Shown here: positions 6,360-6,725 of the stretch, piece by piece
How positions within the stretch are numbered: position 1 is the first letter of the stretch
Layout of the letters: each line of letters opens with the position of its first letter
Source: an uncultured Bacteroidales bacterium
GTDB taxonomy: Bacteria; Bacteroidota; Bacteroidia; Bacteroidales; Muribaculaceae
Direction: 5' to 3'
Assembly (NCBI GenBank): GCA_947175585.1
Contig: CAMWNL010000095.1
Location: forward strand, 1-6,725
Length of the DNA stretch: 6,725 nt
Translations under genes and position numbers: made by a program
The notes under the pieces: model-generated
The model's database searches: none
Seen by the model: only the letters and a program-made list of their open reading frames with translations
What the model was told of the DNA's origin: nothing

Positions 6360-6725
6360 TTTTTCTAAGCATTGATTCGTTGAGAATCTTTATACGTCGA
6401 CCATCCACAACAACTAGTTTATCGTTGACAAAGGTTGCAAGTGTGCGTATAGCATTGGAGGTCGTCATATTGGAGAGACTGGCGAGGTCTTCACGAGCCA
6501 TATAAATCTTCAATGTTGAATTATCATCTTCATAACCATAATGATCAAGCAACACTATTAGCGCTTCAGCCAGTCGTCCACGTATATGCTTCTGAGTCAA
6601 AGACACTATTTTTTTATCAGAACCACCGAGATTGCGTGACAATTCCTGAATAAAGAATTTTGCAATCTTATTATTCTTATCTATAAGCTCATCAACAATC
6701 GCCAACGGCAACGCTCCTACTGTAG
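6340..6725 (-). CDS. Crp/Fnr-type transcriptional regulator (partial, N-terminus outside window)
   Basis: The frame runs in from the right edge without a start and ends at TGA (6342-6340), leaving about 127 residues of the C-terminal part. Visible first is the dimerisation-helix region (LPLAIVDELIDKNNKIAKFF), then the linker helix IRGRLAEALIVLLDHYGYE, then a winged helix-turn-helix. The last has MAREDLASLSNMTTSNAIRT (about 6501-6442) with recognition helix TTSNAIRTLATF, followed by the wing VVVDGRRIKIL. This order is that of Crp/Fnr proteins. The NMTTSNAIRTL recognition segment is, from memory, common in a Bacteroidales-wide member next to men genes or redox functions. The effector-binding domain is not in the window, so ligand (heme, cyclic nucleotide, Fe-S or none) cannot be judged. 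The first start-like codon in view, a TTG at 6711-6709, is internal: the codons before it encode TVGA in frame. It is convergent with, and overlaps, menE. Confidence 0.88.
   Translation of the reverse strand, partial: TVGALPLAIVDELIDKNNKIAKFFIQELSRNLGGSDKKIVSLTQKHIRGRLAEALIVLLDHYGYEDDNSTLKIYMAREDLASLSNMTTSNAIRTLATFVNDKLVVVDGRRIKILNESMLRKISKLGF

Noticed and set aside
1..6725. Mobile elements, CRISPR arrays, tRNA genes, phage or defence genes
   Set aside because: No direct repeats with spacers, terminal inverted repeats, transposase motifs or cloverleaf-like segments were seen. Almost all sequence is accounted for by conserved housekeeping genes.

Overview
The window is ordinary chromosomal sequence from a Bacteroidales bacterium; a gut Muribaculaceae-like lineage is my best guess, by inference. 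Three things point there. Start codons sit in A-rich leaders with no Shine-Dalgarno sequence. There are matches to the Bacteroidetes -7 promoter element TAnnTTTG. The gene content also fits: a DUF5606 protein, a menD-menB-menC-menE cluster with a very short MenE, and a Crp/Fnr-type regulator of the Bacteroidales type.

Layout. Bases 1-31 probably hold the last codons of an upstream gene. Bases 32-175 are an AT-rich intergenic stretch with a -7-like element. A DUF5606 gene follows (176-625). It ends in a small hairpin over its stop codon and then a strong 17-bp stem-loop terminator (653-690). Next is a gene for an exported serine alpha/beta hydrolase (711-1715). A 100-base gap carries a promoter that starts the menaquinone cluster: menD (1842-3575), menB (3547-4371), menC (4372-5412) and menE (5379-6359). 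These are packed with overlaps of 29 bp, 0 bp and 34 bp. The C-terminal part of a Crp/Fnr-type regulator lies on the minus strand (6340 to the window edge) and overlaps the end of menE tail to tail by 20 bp.

How the genes work together. The four men genes encode four steps of classical o-succinylbenzoate menaquinone synthesis. MenD joins isochorismate and 2-oxoglutarate, MenC makes o-succinylbenzoate, MenE activates it with CoA, and MenB closes the naphthoate ring. Menaquinone is the electron carrier for anaerobic fumarate respiration in these bacteria. The isochorismate synthase (menF), the lyase menH, the thioesterase, the prenyltransferase menA and the methyltransferase are not in this window. 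The hydrolase upstream is exported and is not a credible MenH.

I see no mobile element, CRISPR array, tRNA or rRNA, and nothing that looks like an undescribed system. The most useful observations are two start-codon corrections supported by promoter and terminator structure, the compact MenE, the absence of menF beside menD, and the convergent gene overlap.
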